A stretch of 52,406 nt of DNA. It comes from Candidatus Babeliaceae bacterium (GTDB lineage: Bacteria > Babelota > Babeliae > Babelales > Babelaceae). How positions within the stretch are numbered: position 1 is the stretch's first letter; each line of letters begins with the position of its first letter. Below, in pieces: positions 15,208 to 26,680 of the stretch. A program made the position numbers and the translations under genes. The stretch lies in the NCBI GenBank assembly GCA_016933915.1, contig JAFFZZ010000091.1:1-52406 (forward strand). Reading direction: 5' to 3'. The notes under the pieces were generated by a model, which worked only from the letters and a program-made list of their open reading frames with translations, had not been told where the DNA came from and did no database searches.

Positions 15208-16872
15208 ATGAACAGTTTAGAACAGATTGAAGCCGCTCTTTTAGAATACTTAAAAAAAACATTCAATCTTTCGCAGTCGGAATCCGATGCTTTTATTCTG
15301 TCACTCAATGACGACCCTAAAAAGGGGAATTTTGGGGATCTCTCCTCAAACATCGCACTTGTTATTGGCAATACACGCAAAGAACAGCCTCGTCGTATCG
15401 CGGAAACAATCACAACAACTTTCTCTCACCCACTTATCGCCTCAAGTTCCATCGCTGGACCCGGCTTCATTAATTTTACCCTCACCAATGAATTTTTCAG
15501 CAACTGTCGCCAAGAACTTACCGCCGACTTTGATTCGTATTTTAAACTCCCGTCAGAGGCGCCACGTTACGTTTTCTCCGATGAGTTTGTCAGCGCCAAC
15601 CCAACCGGTCCGCTTCATCTGGGACACGGTCGAGGAGGTATTATTGGTGATGTCCTCGGTAACATTCTTCGTTTTGTTGGACACCAGGTTACTAAAGAAT
15701 TCTATATCAACGATGCCGGAAAACAGATAGAAACCCTTGGGCTTTCTTTCAAAATACGTTGTCAACAAGAGCTTGGCCTCACCATAGAACTTCCAGAAGA
15801 TTCATACCAAGGGACATATCTCATCGACCTAGCAAAAGAATGTCTCGCAGAAGATCGAATTAAGGTTGAAGAGGCACTCGCCACAAACGAAGATACATTC
15901 TTTAAGCAATACGCAAAGAACAAACTGCTCGCGCACATTACCGAAACACTTGCGCGCTATGGCATTCATTTTGATGTCTGGTTTTCAGAAAAGACATTGC
16001 ATGAGAGTGGTGCCACTGAAAAAGCGTTACAGCTTCTCACGGAGCGAGGGAATACCTATGAACAGGATGGGGCACTCTGGTTTCGCTCAACCGCTTTCGG
16101 CGACGATAAGGATCGCGTTCTGCGCCGCTCTTCAGGCACAATAACCTATGTCGCAGCTGATGTTGCTTATATTTTGAACAAAATTGAACGAGGTGCTCAA
16201 AAACTTATTATGGTACTTGGGCAAGATCATCACAGCTATGTCCATAGGCTCAAAGGTGTCATGAGCGCACTCGGCTATAACCCGGATAATCTCAGCGTAA
16301 TTCTCTATCAGCTGGTCACCCTTAAAGAAGAAGGTGAAGTTTTACGTATGTCGAAACGAGCGGGACGAATAGTTTCGCTTGCAGAAATCATAGAAGCAGT
16401 CGGGACCGATGTTGCACGTTTCTTTTACCTTAATCGCAAACCAGAAGCGCATCTGGAATTTGATGTAGCACTCGCTCTCGAAAGAACTGAGCAAAACCCA
16501 GTCTTTTATCTTCAGTACGCCTTCGTGCGCACCAATAGTATTCTCGAAAAAGCAGCACCACACACACTTTTACAATCACAAGCAGAAGAAGATTTTATCA
16601 CGTGGGAACCAGCTGAGCGCCTTCTACTCAAAAAAATAGTTGCCCTTAAAAGACTACTCGCCGTCATCGGCAGCAACTATCAGCCACACCTTCTTACTTT
16701 TTATGTCCTTGAACTCGCACATCAGTTCCATAGCTTCTACGCTGAACATCAGGTAATAGATCTTGACCGTCCTTCACAAAGTAGACGCAGACTTGCCCTT
16801 GTATCACTTTTGCAAAATACGTTCAAGCTCTCGTTTGCCCTGTTAGGTATTAGTGCTCCTGAAAAGATGTAG
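15208..16872 (+). CDS. argS: Arginyl-tRNA synthetase
   Basis: A 554-residue class Ia synthetase that charges tRNA-Arg. The N-terminal Add1 domain covers roughly residues 1-85. The HIGH motif is in V-S-A-N-P-T-G-P-L-H-L-G-H-G-R near residue 130. The KMSKS region reads R-M-S-K-R-A-G-R near residue 380, as in the many ArgRS that lack a canonical KMSKS. The C-terminal helical DALR anticodon-binding domain ends the protein. Length is normal. It stands alone with its own promoter, downstream of and divergent from the exported pair. Confidence 0.97.
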   Translation: MNSLEQIEAALLEYLKKTFNLSQSESDAFILSLNDDPKKGNFGDLSSNIALVIGNTRKEQPRRIAETITTTFSHPLIASSSIAGPGFINFTLTNEFFSNCRQELTADFDSYFKLPSEAPRYVFSDEFVSANPTGPLHLGHGRGGIIGDVLGNILRFVGHQVTKEFYINDAGKQIETLGLSFKIRCQQELGLTIELPEDSYQGTYLIDLAKECLAEDRIKVEEALATNEDTFFKQYAKNKLLAHITETLARYGIHFDVWFSEKTLHESGATEKALQLLTERGNTYEQDGALWFRSTAFGDDKDRVLRRSSGTITYVAADVAYILNKIERGAQKLIMVLGQDHHSYVHRLKGVMSALGYNPDNLSVILYQLVTLKEEGEVLRMSKRAGRIVSLAEIIEAVGTDVARFFYLNRKPEAHLEFDVALALERTEQNPVFYLQYAFVRTNSILEKAAPHTLLQSQAEEDFITWEPAERLLLKKIVALKRLLAVIGSNYQPHLLTFYVLELAHQFHSFYAEHQVIDLDRPSQSRRRLALVSLLQNTFKLSFALLGISAPEKM

Positions 16873-17180
16873 TCTGAGTACAATCTTTTTTATAGAGATG
16901 AGGAAAATAACTTCCCATATGCTGTAATTTATGACCAAACTGGTGACACTTCCCTTCCTTTTGCCCGCTAGGCGTAAGGAAACAACAAAGTAATAAATAA
17001 AATATGCTATACAAAATAGCCTCCCCTTTTTACTGATAAAGATAAATGACAATAAAAGAATAATGCGATCACTCACGTTTATCTATAGATGGTAAATCTC
17101 TAATCAAAAGAAATCTTTTTTGGATTAATGCATAATAATGCAATCTCAGGCAGAGGAATATCGTTCGATCATTATCAAGA
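16873..17180. other. Intergenic region without a recognisable gene
   Basis: About 310 bp, AT-rich, between argS and the MutT-like gene. Stop codons are frequent. A 77-codon minus-strand frame (16843-17076) overlaps the end of argS and has no coding character. No tRNA, hairpin terminator or repeat was found by eye. Confidence 0.5.
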
Positions 17181-17288
17181 ATGAAAATGCCGGAAATTCA
17201 TGACGCAGAAGCAATTTTGGAAGATATATATCAGAAGCAACATAAAACTCAATTTATGGAATGGGTGTATAAAAATGCAGACCTATAA
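17181..17288 (+). other. Possible small open frame overlapping the mutT start
   Basis: A 35-codon frame (ATG at 17181, another at 17187, stop TAA at 17286-17288) with protein-like composition: M-P-E-I-H-D-A-E-A-I-L-E-D-I-Y-Q-K-Q, then F-M-E-W-V-Y-K-N-A-D-L. It overlaps the MutT-like start by 14 bp. It could be a leader peptide, a remnant of a decayed gene, or chance. No clear binding site precedes it. Confidence 0.25.
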
Positions 17289-17688
17289 TGATAAAGAAGT
17301 TACTCGAAAAAACACCCGGCACGTTGTGGCCGGTATTATTGAGAAAAAAAGCAAGCTTTTTATTGCCAGACGAGCTAAAAAGGACTTTCTTGAAGGTTTG
17401 TGGGAGTTCCCTGGGGGAAAGGTGGAACCCAATGAAACACACGTCGAGTGCCTTAAGCGGGAATTGTTCGAGGAACTTGGGATAATTGTCGATGTTGGCA
17501 TGTACGTATGTACGAGTTCATTTGTTCATCAGGATATCAATATGCAGCTTCACGCGTACAGAGTACCTTCCTTTAGCGGTATTATCGAGCTTAGAGAGCA
17601 TTCAGAATCAAGATGGGTTACACCAGATGAGCTGCACTCATTTAACTTCCCAGAACCTGATTTGATTATTATCAAAGCACTTTGCTAA
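17275..17688 (+). CDS. mutT: MutT-type Nudix hydrolase
   Basis: A 137-residue Nudix protein. The Nudix box is complete: G-G-K-V-E-P-N-E-x7-K-R-E-L-x-E-E-L-G-I, starting about residue 45. It is preceded by A-R-R-A-K-K-D-F-L-E-G-L-W-E-F-P-G-G, as in MutT (8-oxo-dGTP diphosphatase), and has the W-V-T-P-D-E-L end seen in that subgroup. It probably hydrolyses oxidised dGTP to the monophosphate, preventing A:T to C:G errors. The ATG at 17275 is chosen because homology starts just after it; the frame is open back to an ATG at 17200. It is the first of three nucleotide hydrolase genes in a row on this strand. Confidence 0.88.
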   Translation: MQTYNDKEVTRKNTRHVVAGIIEKKSKLFIARRAKKDFLEGLWEFPGGKVEPNETHVECLKRELFEELGIIVDVGMYVCTSSFVHQDINMQLHAYRVPSFSGIIELREHSESRWVTPDELHSFNFPEPDLIIIKALC

Positions 17689-17763
17689 CCAAATAATGTT
17701 TTTGTCAAAAATATAAAACCTGTTACAAAAAACAAGCATCTTTAGACAAAAAAGCAACAGGTC

Positions 17764-18390
17764 ATGCTACCCTTTAAAAGGGTAAAAGAAATAGCTATTT
17801 TTGGAGATATTATTTTGAAAGATGAAATCTACTACGCCACCGGCAATGCTGGCAAATTTGCCGATGTCGCATCGTATGCCAAAGAGCATCAGCACGATAT
17901 TACTATCAAACAATTTGATTGCGAACTTGTTGAACCACAAAGTATGGACCAACGTTTTATAGCTCTAGAAAAAGGACGCCAGGCATGGAACATTTTGCAA
18001 AAGCCTGTTCTTGTTGATGATTCAGCAATCTATTTTGAAAAATATCATCAATTTCCCGGGGTATATTCAAAATTTGTTTCACAGGGGCTCGGCATCAGCG
18101 GCATACGGAAACTAGTAAACCCGGGAGATCGTGCCTATTTTCAACTACATCTCATCTTCTTTTACGGTAAAAATATATATCAAATATTTGAAAATCATTG
18201 TTATGGAACCGTTGTTCATCAAGACACATTCATTCCACCAGCATCACTTCCCTACGATCAAATATTTGTCCCTGACGGATCGGAAAAAACATACGCACAA
18301 TTACGTCTAGAAGGAAACGGACATCTTTTTGATTATCGAATAGAGGCCTGCCGAAAATTCTTTAACTGGCTTACTCAGAACAAATTATAA
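17764..18390 (+). CDS. rdgB: RdgB/HAM1-family non-canonical purine NTP pyrophosphatase
   Basis: A protein of up to 208 residues. The family signature A-T-G-N-A-G-K-F, the V-L-V-D-D-S-A-I-Y-F-E metal and base site, and F-P-G-V-Y-S-K-F are all present, as is a C-terminal Y-D-x-I-F-V-P region. Family members convert dITP, ITP and XTP to monophosphates. The ATG at 17764 gives 17 residues before the homologous part; a TTG at 17815 preceded by GGAG at eight bases would start the protein eight residues before A-T-G-N, where the family usually begins, and may be the true start. The usual S-H-R near the C-terminus reads F-D-Y-R. It lies between two Nudix genes. Confidence 0.85.
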   Translation: MLPFKRVKEIAIFGDIILKDEIYYATGNAGKFADVASYAKEHQHDITIKQFDCELVEPQSMDQRFIALEKGRQAWNILQKPVLVDDSAIYFEKYHQFPGVYSKFVSQGLGISGIRKLVNPGDRAYFQLHLIFFYGKNIYQIFENHCYGTVVHQDTFIPPASLPYDQIFVPDGSEKTYAQLRLEGNGHLFDYRIEACRKFFNWLTQNKL

Positions 18391-18427
18391 AAAACTGGCA
18401 AAAAATCGTATTTTTTCATATCGATAG

Positions 18428-18436
18428 TGCTATACT
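18428..18436 (+). promoter_or_regulatory. Extended -10 element before the Ap4A hydrolase gene
   Basis: TGCTATACT, an extended -10 of the kind seen elsewhere in the window. No good -35 is found 16-18 bp upstream. Confidence 0.4.
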
Positions 18437-18515
18437 AAACGAGTAAGGCGGTTACAACGGCCTCATCATCAAAGATTAAACAAACTTCGAGAGAGAAACA
18501 GTAGACAGGTGGTAA

Positions 18516-20040
<1,525 letters not shown>

Positions 20041-20050
20041 ACAATCCCTT

Positions 20051-21361
20051 TTATTTCTGCTCTGCGGGCAACTGCTCCTTCTTATCCCCGGCAAAAATCA
20101 ACGCTTGAACGACCCTCTTTGAAGTTACTTTCTGAACTTGGAACGTATACCCTTGGTAAGAGAGCTTGTCACCCTTCTGCGGCAACCGCTGAAATTGCTC
20201 GGTCAAAAAACCACCAATTGTTGTCACTGCAGCCTCCGTCTGAAAAGAGATTTTGAGCAAAGCAGCTAATTTATCAAGCTCTGCACGACCATCAACAAGC
20301 CATTTCCCTTTCCCTACCAAAACAATACGCTCACTTATGGCCTCGTATTCGTCATGAATCTCACCAACAATCTCTTCAATCACATCTTCCAGAGTAGCCA
20401 AACCAGCAACGCCGCCATGCTCATCAATCACCATCGCAATATGCATGTGCTTGCTCTTAAACTCGCGAAGAAGCTGGTTCACTTTGGTACTTTCAGGAAT
20501 AAAGAGGATAGGACGCATAAGCTCACGCAACGGCCGTTCAATACTCTTCGTTAGAACAGGAATCAGATCCTTGAAATGAAGCATCCCCACAACATTATTC
20601 ATATCGCCTTTATATACCGGAAGCCGTGAAAACTGATACTTGATAAACATCTGATATGCATCCTGCACCGATTTAGAAATATCAATCATCACTATCTCAG
20701 GTCCGGGAACCATAATCTCCCGAACCGATGTCGTACTTAATCGAAAAATACTCTGCAACATATTCGTCTTATCACGATCCATCAGCCCCTTTTCATCAAT
20801 ATATCCAATAAGAAACTGAATCTCACGCTCAGAAGTAACGGGATCTTCCTCAGTGGTTGATTTCCCAAAAAAGAGACGTGCAACCATGTCGGTAAAAAGA
20901 CTAAGGAGGGTTACGAAAGGATACAGTAGATAATACGCCAAATTCGTTAGCCAGAGCGTCGAAGCAAAATATTTTTCACCACGTAATTTGACAATATTTT
21001 TGGGTAAAATATCACCAATAATAGTAACAGCGCCAGTTAAAATACAAACACTCAATGTATAACGCACCGAACTTGGCAATGACTCTGGCAACAACTCAGT
21101 TACCACGAGCTCACCCGTTGTTGCAACAATGATATTAACCAAATTGTAAGCAACAAGAATCGTGTTTAAAAGACGATTTGGGTCTTCCTCTATCGCCTTA
21201 AAAAGCTGCTGATAACGTCCCGCTTTTTGTGCAAGCTCCTTGAGTTGAAAAAGCCGCATAGCCATCATACTCGTCTCTAAAAAAGAGAAAAGGGCACAAA
21301 AAGATAACGATACAATAAATATTACCAGGTTTACGTACAAACTCCCTTCCGGAATAACCAT
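20051..21361 (-). CDS. CNNM/CorC-type membrane protein with CBS domains
   Basis: A 436-residue protein of the UPF0053 (HlyC/CorC, CNNM) family. Order: DUF21 transmembrane domain (about residues 8-185, including F-S-F-L-E-T-S-M-M-A), two CBS domains (about 205-330, with S-R-L-P-V-Y-K-G and G-G-V-A-G-L-A-T-L-E-D-V-I-E-E-I-V-G-E-I), and a C-terminal CorC/HlyC domain (about 345-425, starting W-L-V-D-G-R-A-E-L-D). Family members are linked to Mg2+ export or membrane integrity; CBS domains usually bind adenine nucleotides. It follows rpoD on the same strand with a 42-bp gap, probably at the end of the lgt-dnaG-rpoD operon. Confidence 0.92.
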   Translation of the reverse strand: MVIPEGSLYVNLVIFIVSLSFCALFSFLETSMMAMRLFQLKELAQKAGRYQQLFKAIEEDPNRLLNTILVAYNLVNIIVATTGELVVTELLPESLPSSVRYTLSVCILTGAVTIIGDILPKNIVKLRGEKYFASTLWLTNLAYYLLYPFVTLLSLFTDMVARLFFGKSTTEEDPVTSEREIQFLIGYIDEKGLMDRDKTNMLQSIFRLSTTSVREIMVPGPEIVMIDISKSVQDAYQMFIKYQFSRLPVYKGDMNNVVGMLHFKDLIPVLTKSIERPLRELMRPILFIPESTKVNQLLREFKSKHMHIAMVIDEHGGVAGLATLEDVIEEIVGEIHDEYEAISERIVLVGKGKWLVDGRAELDKLAALLKISFQTEAAVTTIGGFLTEQFQRLPQKGDKLSYQGYTFQVQKVTSKRVVQALIFAGDKKEQLPAEQK

Positions 21362-21403
21362 CTCTTTGGTTCCCTTTCACCCTCAATCTAAAAAGACCAC
21401 CAC

Positions 21404-23206
21404 TTACTCTTCCGGCTCCAAAGGAGCAACTGCAGAGTCAGTTTCTCGCTCGAAGAAACTACGAAGCTTTGCACTTCTCCCCGGATGTCGCAGCTTCCTT
21501 AAAGCCTTTACCTCAATCTGGCGAACACGCTCACGTGTTACCCCAAAATCCTTGCCTATCTCCTCCAAGGTATAGCCAGAGACCACATCGATACCATAAC
21601 GCATTTTAATGACCTTCTCTTCACGAGGCGTCAATGATTTCAACACCTCGCGTACATGCTCCTTCAAATCATTGCTCGTCACGGTATCAACCGGTGAAAC
21701 CTCATTCTCATTTTCGATGAAATCTTTAATAAAGGCATCGTCACTATCACCAACCGGTGTCTCCAGAGAAATCGGCTCTTTTGAAATTTTGATGATATGC
21801 TTTATCTTCTTCTCGTCAAGATTTACCTCTTTGGCGAGCTCCTCGTATGTTGGTTCTCGTCCATACTCCTGCAAGAAGGAACGCTTTGTCTTGTTGATAC
21901 GGTTAAGCGTCTCAACCATATGCACCGGAACACGGATTGTACGCGACTGATCAGCGATAGCACGCGTAATCGCCTGTCTGATCCACCAGGTTGCATAAGT
22001 CGAAAACTTGTACCCACGTTCAAACTCAAACTTTTCAACAGCCTTCATTAGGCCAATGTTACCCTCCTGAATAAGGTCAAGAAAGTGCAACCCGCGGTTA
22101 ACATATTTTTTTGCAATATTAACAACTAAACGCAAGTTCGCACGAGCCAGATCATCTTTCGCCGCTTTATCATCGTCCTGACTCCTTGTAAACTGTTTAA
22201 GATATGCAACCGCCTTTTTGCGATCAACTCCCATTTCAAGTTCAATTTTTCGAATCAGTTTATTGGCGACACGAACCGAACGATTCAATTCATCAATAGC
22301 TGCCAGATCTTCTTCGCTAAGCGATTTTTTAGAGCGCCCTTGATATTCTTCTAGTTGAGCTAATGCTTCAGCAATAAGATGGTCCTTTTCCCCTATTTTA
22401 CCAAGATATTTCTCAACACGCTTACCTAACTTCCGGATAAGCTTATTCGATAATTTAATTGACTGAATCGCTTCACTTATGTCAATTTTATTCTGTTTTA
22501 CTTTGTTCAACATCTCAGTCTTTTTACGCGCATTGCTGAGCTGGTTTCGATACGCTCGATATATCTTGTCCTCATTCCCAATGAGCTCTTTGATTATCGC
22601 TATCTTCTCTTGCAGTTCACGCCCCTCTTCTTCATAGTTAGGAATGTTTTCCCCATCATAGCTAGAGAACTGAATAATATCTTTAAGCGGTATCGTATTT
22701 TTTAACAGACGTTCACCAATGGCAACAATTTCATGATGCACAAATGGAAAGCTGGATAACGCTTCAATAGAACTCCTTTTACTCTGCGCAATCTTATCAG
22801 CAATAATTTTTTCGGTCTTCTTATTTAAAAGCGGTATCTTACCAATATCCCGGAGATAACATTTAACACCATCAGAAATCTGAGCGGTATCGGCAGTTCG
22901 CAAAATCTCTTCATCACTATCTTCTTCATTTTCTTCTTCAAGCGTATTTGCAAAGCTTTCAGCGTCAACCACACTTTCAGTTTCATCAGAAGTAGCAGAA
23001 CTCGACGGGGTCACCTTTTCCCCAACCTCAACTTCGATATGCTCCTTTTCAAACATTTTAAGAAGCTGATCAAGCTCAATATCGGAGAAATCATGCTCTT
23101 CGCTCAACGCAAGAACCTCCTCATACGAGATAGATCCCGCTTGTCGCGCACGCTCAACAATCTCTTCAAAAAGCTGTGTCTCTTTGACTTTCTTATTATT
23201 ACTCAT
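21404..23206 (-). CDS. rpoD: RNA polymerase primary sigma factor (sigma-70)
   Basis: A 600-residue group 1 sigma factor. Region 1.1 is present at the N-terminus, followed by an acidic linker (about 70-105). Region 1.2 begins V-K-C-Y-L-R-D-I-G; a non-conserved helical region follows. Region 2 contains [17 protein letters not shown] and [15 protein letters not shown], the -10 reading helix. Region 4.2 has [20 protein letters not shown]. It directs transcription of housekeeping genes and matches the TTGACA/TATAAT-like promoters in the window. Its start overlaps the dnaG stop by 8 bp, the classic dnaG-rpoD order. Confidence 0.98.
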   Translation of the reverse strand: MSNNKKVKETQLFEEIVERARQAGSISYEEVLALSEEHDFSDIELDQLLKMFEKEHIEVEVGEKVTPSSSATSDETESVVDAESFANTLEEENEEDSDEEILRTADTAQISDGVKCYLRDIGKIPLLNKKTEKIIADKIAQSKRSSIEALSSFPFVHHEIVAIGERLLKNTIPLKDIIQFSSYDGENIPNYEEEGRELQEKIAIIKELIGNEDKIYRAYRNQLSNARKKTEMLNKVKQNKIDISEAIQSIKLSNKLIRKLGKRVEKYLGKIGEKDHLIAEALAQLEEYQGRSKKSLSEEDLAAIDELNRSVRVANKLIRKIELEMGVDRKKAVAYLKQFTRSQDDDKAAKDDLARANLRLVVNIAKKYVNRGLHFLDLIQEGNIGLMKAVEKFEFERGYKFSTYATWWIRQAITRAIADQSRTIRVPVHMVETLNRINKTKRSFLQEYGREPTYEELAKEVNLDEKKIKHIIKISKEPISLETPVGDSDDAFIKDFIENENEVSPVDTVTSNDLKEHVREVLKSLTPREEKVIKMRYGIDVVSGYTLEEIGKDFGVTRERVRQIEVKALRKLRHPGRSAKLRSFFERETDSAVAPLEPEE

Positions 23207-24944
23207 GAAATCCCCTCCGCACCATAAGGGTTTGCAATTTTTTTACCTCTTCAAGGATCGCCCTTTTATCCTCTACGCCTGCACCCACCAATCGCTCTTT
23301 AGCATGCGCCAACTGATCACGCCAATACCGTCTTCGCACCTGCTTCAACAGCTCCTCATACGTTGCAACCGTCACTCCTCGCTCTCCCCATGAAGCACAC
23401 CGTAACGCCGCAGCTTTTGCCTCACCTGAAAGCGATGCTATAAACTGATCAAACTGGCCGTTTGAAGTATACCAAGCACAAAAAAGATCCTTCATCACAC
23501 CAGAAAATTGCTCAGTTAAAAAAACGCGATCTTCTTCACGAATATTAATACCCTTTGTAAGTATAACAGAAAAAAGTCGTTCTTCTAATAGATCTAAAAC
23601 AAAACTATCCTTATCTTTAACCCTTTTTTCCCCTGCTTTTCCTGAGCTAGGTATGCCACTCAACCGAACGCCCCCCGTCAACCGTTCCATCTCTCGCTGC
23701 AGAAGCGCCACTGGCAACACAAAAACCTCTGAAGCCTGCTGCAGAAGGAGTTGGCACCGGAGTGCGTCAGGAATTTGAGCCACAAGACGCAAAATCTCAT
23801 TTGTCTTTTCTAATTTTTGAGCCGAAGGGAGCCCTCTCAGCGACCCACCCTGCGTTGAAATAAAAAAAGTAAATAGATCCTGCGGCGTTCCAAGCCCCTG
23901 TAAGTTACCTGCTTTTTCAAGATATGAAGCGGGATCATCCTCCTTCGGCAATCGTAAAACCGATATATCAAGGTTACCTTGCCAGCAAAGCTGCGTCAGC
24001 CGCATAATCGCCTTCTGCCCCGCTTCATCACCATCGTATAAAACAACTAATTGGCGCGCATAACGCCCTAATAATGCAAGATGCTCAGATGTACAGGCGG
24101 TACCAAGGGTAGCAACGGTCGCCGCATACCCTCCTTGCACCATTGCAATACAATCGATATAGCCTTCAACCAAATAGACCATCCCTTTCGCTTGAATAGC
24201 CTTTTTTGCATGTCTTAGTCCATATAAAAGCTGCTTTTTATTAAATTGCTCATGATCGCGAGAATTAAGATATTTTGGTCGCTCATCTCCAGGGCGAAAC
24301 ACCCTTCCTCCAAAACCACAGATTCCGCCCATATGATCTTCAATAGGAAAAATAATCCGATCTTCGAAGGCAAATGATGTTCCCATTGGGCCAACAACAA
24401 GAAGATGACTCTCCTCAAACTGCGATGGCAAAATCCCCTCACCACGCGCGGCACGTAAAAAATGCGAGAGCAAATCCCCGCCGGGGCAATACCCAATGCA
24501 AAATTGTGCTATCGTAGCCGCCGTCAAACCACGGACCTTCACATATGCTTGTGCCGCAACATTCTTGTGCAACCGCTCTGAACACCATGATGCAAAAAAA
24601 GCACACGCTTTTCGGTGTTGCTGACGCTGCTCACCATCTAACTCTCCAAGGCCGCAGGATAAATTTTCCGGAACTTTCAGATGAAATCGCTCTATAAGAA
24701 TTCGCGCTGCTTCGCCCTGCGAACAACGCTCCATTTTTGAAACAAAATCTACTGCATCCCCACCATTCCCCGTGCTAAAACAGTAATAAATACCGCGTCC
24801 TGGACTAACAGTAAAAGATGGGGTACGTTCATGTTTAAAAGGCGAAAACCCTTTAAGATATGCACCTGCAGGCTTTAAAGCAACATACTCACGAACAACA
24901 TCTTCAATTGCTATATGAGACCGGATATAGGCAAATAAATCCAT
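23199..24944 (-). CDS. dnaG: DNA primase with degenerate zinc-binding domain
   Basis: A 581-residue primase that makes RNA primers at the fork. The RNA polymerase core ([14 protein letters not shown] near residues 195-215) and the Toprim domain (Y-L-V-E-G-Y-I-D and L-Y-D-G-D-E-A-G-Q) are intact. The N-terminal CHC2 domain keeps its framework (T-P-S-F-T-V, Y-Y-C-F, G-N-G-G-D-A) but the ligands C-H-C-C read S34, K37, C55 and T58, so it probably cannot hold zinc. The ATG at 24944 is chosen; a GTG at 24953 is possible and overlaps the lgt end. The C-terminal helicase-binding part is divergent. It lies in an lgt-dnaG-rpoD cluster. Confidence 0.95.
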   Translation of the reverse strand: MDLFAYIRSHIAIEDVVREYVALKPAGAYLKGFSPFKHERTPSFTVSPGRGIYYCFSTGNGGDAVDFVSKMERCSQGEAARILIERFHLKVPENLSCGLGELDGEQRQQHRKACAFFASWCSERLHKNVAAQAYVKVRGLTAATIAQFCIGYCPGGDLLSHFLRAARGEGILPSQFEESHLLVVGPMGTSFAFEDRIIFPIEDHMGGICGFGGRVFRPGDERPKYLNSRDHEQFNKKQLLYGLRHAKKAIQAKGMVYLVEGYIDCIAMVQGGYAATVATLGTACTSEHLALLGRYARQLVVLYDGDEAGQKAIMRLTQLCWQGNLDISVLRLPKEDDPASYLEKAGNLQGLGTPQDLFTFFISTQGGSLRGLPSAQKLEKTNEILRLVAQIPDALRCQLLLQQASEVFVLPVALLQREMERLTGGVRLSGIPSSGKAGEKRVKDKDSFVLDLLEERLFSVILTKGINIREEDRVFLTEQFSGVMKDLFCAWYTSNGQFDQFIASLSGEAKAAALRCASWGERGVTVATYEELLKQVRRRYWRDQLAHAKERLVGAGVEDKRAILEEVKKLQTLMVRRGFHE

Positions 24945-24945
24945 C

Positions 24946-25722
24946 TTACCCACGCTTTCGGTTCACCACAATTAAGAAAAGCGCAAAAAAAGCTAATAAA
25001 ACTATCAATCCGAGGCTTATTATCTGATGAACCGAAAGATCCACCCCCATAAAACAAGTCAGAATTCCGCGATCACCGCGCCAAAAATCGGTCGCAAAAC
25101 GAATAATAATTAATCCGGCCAGCGAAAGACAAAAGGTCAGACCAGCAATACGAAGCGGCGGCTTAGAATAAAGAATCAAGAAAAGAACACCTAAAAGCAC
25201 CGCATTGTAAAGTTGCACAGGATGTAGCGGAATACAGAGGGGAGCCATAGAAAGAGGATGGGTATAGGTGATGGCCAACCGACAGGAACTTTCCACGCCA
25301 AAGCAGCATCCGGCAAAAAAACAGCCGACGCGACCAAACGCTTGAATTAATGGAGCATACATTCCTAAAACATCAAAAACCTTCAACAGGGGCAACCCTT
25401 TTTTCTTGATGAACCAGGTCATCATTAAAACGCTCCCCACAACTGTTCCTAAAATAGCAAAGCCGCCATCCCAAACAGCAAAGATCTCATACCACGAATG
25501 ACAGTACTTTTGCGTTGTTAGTAAAAAAAGAACGCGTCCTCCTACAATACCACCGATAATGGCGATAGAACCCAATGAGCAAAGATCATCTCGCGACATG
25601 AGTGCAGAGACTCGATTGTCTCGCCAGGCCAGGAACAAGGCAGCGGCAACACCAAGCACAATACAAAAGCCATAGAGGGGGATAGGAAAAACCCAAAAAA
25701 AATTACAAAGGATAGGATTCAT
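24946..25722 (-). CDS. lgt: Prolipoprotein diacylglyceryl transferase
   Basis: A 258-residue polytopic membrane enzyme that moves diacylglyceryl from phosphatidylglycerol onto the lipobox cysteine of prolipoproteins. Visible motifs: Y-G-F-C-I-V-L-G near residue 17, G-G-R-V-L-F, G-G-F-A-I-L-G, the Lgt signature region Q-A-F-G-R-V-G-C-F-F-A-G-C-C-F-G, and H-P-V-Q-L-Y-N. The G-R-x-G-N-F-x-N-x-E consensus is altered, with Cys-rich C-F-F-A-G-C-C-F-G, a form seen in divergent Lgt proteins. The start at 25722 (N-terminus M-N-P-I-L-C) is chosen; the frame runs further upstream to 25791 through the promoter. A TATGGTATAAA element at about 25750-25760 may be its -10. It adjoins dnaG with one base between stop and start. 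Confidence 0.9.
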   Translation of the reverse strand: MNPILCNFFWVFPIPLYGFCIVLGVAAALFLAWRDNRVSALMSRDDLCSLGSIAIIGGIVGGRVLFLLTTQKYCHSWYEIFAVWDGGFAILGTVVGSVLMMTWFIKKKGLPLLKVFDVLGMYAPLIQAFGRVGCFFAGCCFGVESSCRLAITYTHPLSMAPLCIPLHPVQLYNAVLLGVLFLILYSKPPLRIAGLTFCLSLAGLIIIRFATDFWRGDRGILTCFMGVDLSVHQIISLGLIVLLAFFALFLIVVNRKRG

Positions 25723-25749
25723 AGCATCTTTCAAAAAAAACAACCCAAG

Positions 25750-25760
25750 TTTATACCATA
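25750..25760 (-). promoter_or_regulatory. Extended -10 element for the lgt-dnaG-rpoD operon
   Basis: On the minus strand TATGGTATAAA, an extended -10 (TGG-TATAAA), lies about 30 bp before the lgt start. No convincing -35 was found, so this is tentative. Confidence 0.4.
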
Positions 25761-25860
25761 CCAAAAAACTGGGGAAAAATAAGGGTAACAAGAATATTTA
25801 CTCATGCTAAACTAAAAAAGAGTAATAGTTTTCCCTTCAACAGAAAACCCCAAAATCAAT

Positions 25861-26613
25861 ATGAGACTTAACCAGTACCTTGCCCATGCAGGCATTACCT
25901 CTCGTCGCAAAGCAGATGATCTTATAAAGACAGGCTCAATCGCTATCAATGGTGCCATTATTAAAGAAGTTGGAACCCAGGTCAAACCCGGCGACATTGT
26001 TACCTATCGTGGCAAAACGGTTCATCTTGAAAAAAAGATTTATCTTTTGCTCAACAAACCAGCTGGTGTTATTACCTCAGTATCAGATGAAGAAGGGCGT
26101 ACCACGGTCATTGACCTTATAAAATTACCACACCGCATACGCCTCTATCCCGTCGGCAGACTCGATGCCACAACTACGGGTGTATTACTGATCACCAACG
26201 ATGGGGATCTTGCTCTGCGACTCTCACATCCTCGTTTTACCATCCCCAAAATGTATCATGTCACATCACAAACAGGACTGACTCCTGCAATCATGAAGCA
26301 GCTTACCGAAGGCGTTCAAGTCGATGGCAAACGAATTGCGGTAGATCGTGTAGCTGAAATTCCCCGCCGTCCCAATGAATGCATCATCGAAATTCACAGT
26401 GGGAAAAACCGCATTGTGCGTCGCTTATTTGAACAGCTCGGAAAACGCGTAACAAAACTCGACCGCATCAAATATGCAAATCTCTCTTATAAAGGGCTCG
26501 CTCGCGGCGAATGGCGTTTTCTCAGCAGCCGAGAGATAAAAAAGCTAACAACGAATATCGAACAAAGAAGGAAAAATCTCTCTAAATCTTGCGCTCCATA
26601 CCATCGTTTTTAG
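25861..26613 (+). CDS. rluB: 23S/16S rRNA pseudouridine synthase, RsuA/RluB family
   Basis: A 250-residue RNA-modifying enzyme. An S4 RNA-binding domain comes first (R-L-N-Q-Y-L-A-H-A-G-I-T-S-R-R-K-A-D, residues 2-60). The catalytic domain has G-R-L-D-A-T-T-T-G-V-L-L-I-T-N-D-G near residue 100, holding the catalytic Asp, and K-N-R-I-V-R-R-L-F at about 182. Architecture and length fit RluB, which modifies helix 89 of 23S rRNA, but RsuA and RluE share it, so the exact target is not certain. It is divergent from lgt across a 138-bp gap, with TAAACT at about 25807 as a possible -10. Confidence 0.88.
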   Translation: MRLNQYLAHAGITSRRKADDLIKTGSIAINGAIIKEVGTQVKPGDIVTYRGKTVHLEKKIYLLLNKPAGVITSVSDEEGRTTVIDLIKLPHRIRLYPVGRLDATTTGVLLITNDGDLALRLSHPRFTIPKMYHVTSQTGLTPAIMKQLTEGVQVDGKRIAVDRVAEIPRRPNECIIEIHSGKNRIVRRLFEQLGKRVTKLDRIKYANLSYKGLARGEWRFLSSREIKKLTTNIEQRRKNLSKSCAPYHRF

Positions 26614-26680
26614 ATTCTGATCCAGAGAAGCTCCTGAATTTAAAAATCAGGGCTCTTGAGCACGATTCTAAGGAGAGTTT

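Noticed and set aside
16843-17076. Minus-strand 77-codon hydrophobic frame after argS
   Set aside because: It overlaps argS, lies in AT-rich DNA that gives chance hydrophobic frames, and has no binding site.
17719-17762. Inverted repeat ACCTGTT / AACAGGT before the rdgB gene
   Set aside because: Seven bases with a 30-base AT-rich loop; too weak to call an operator or terminator.
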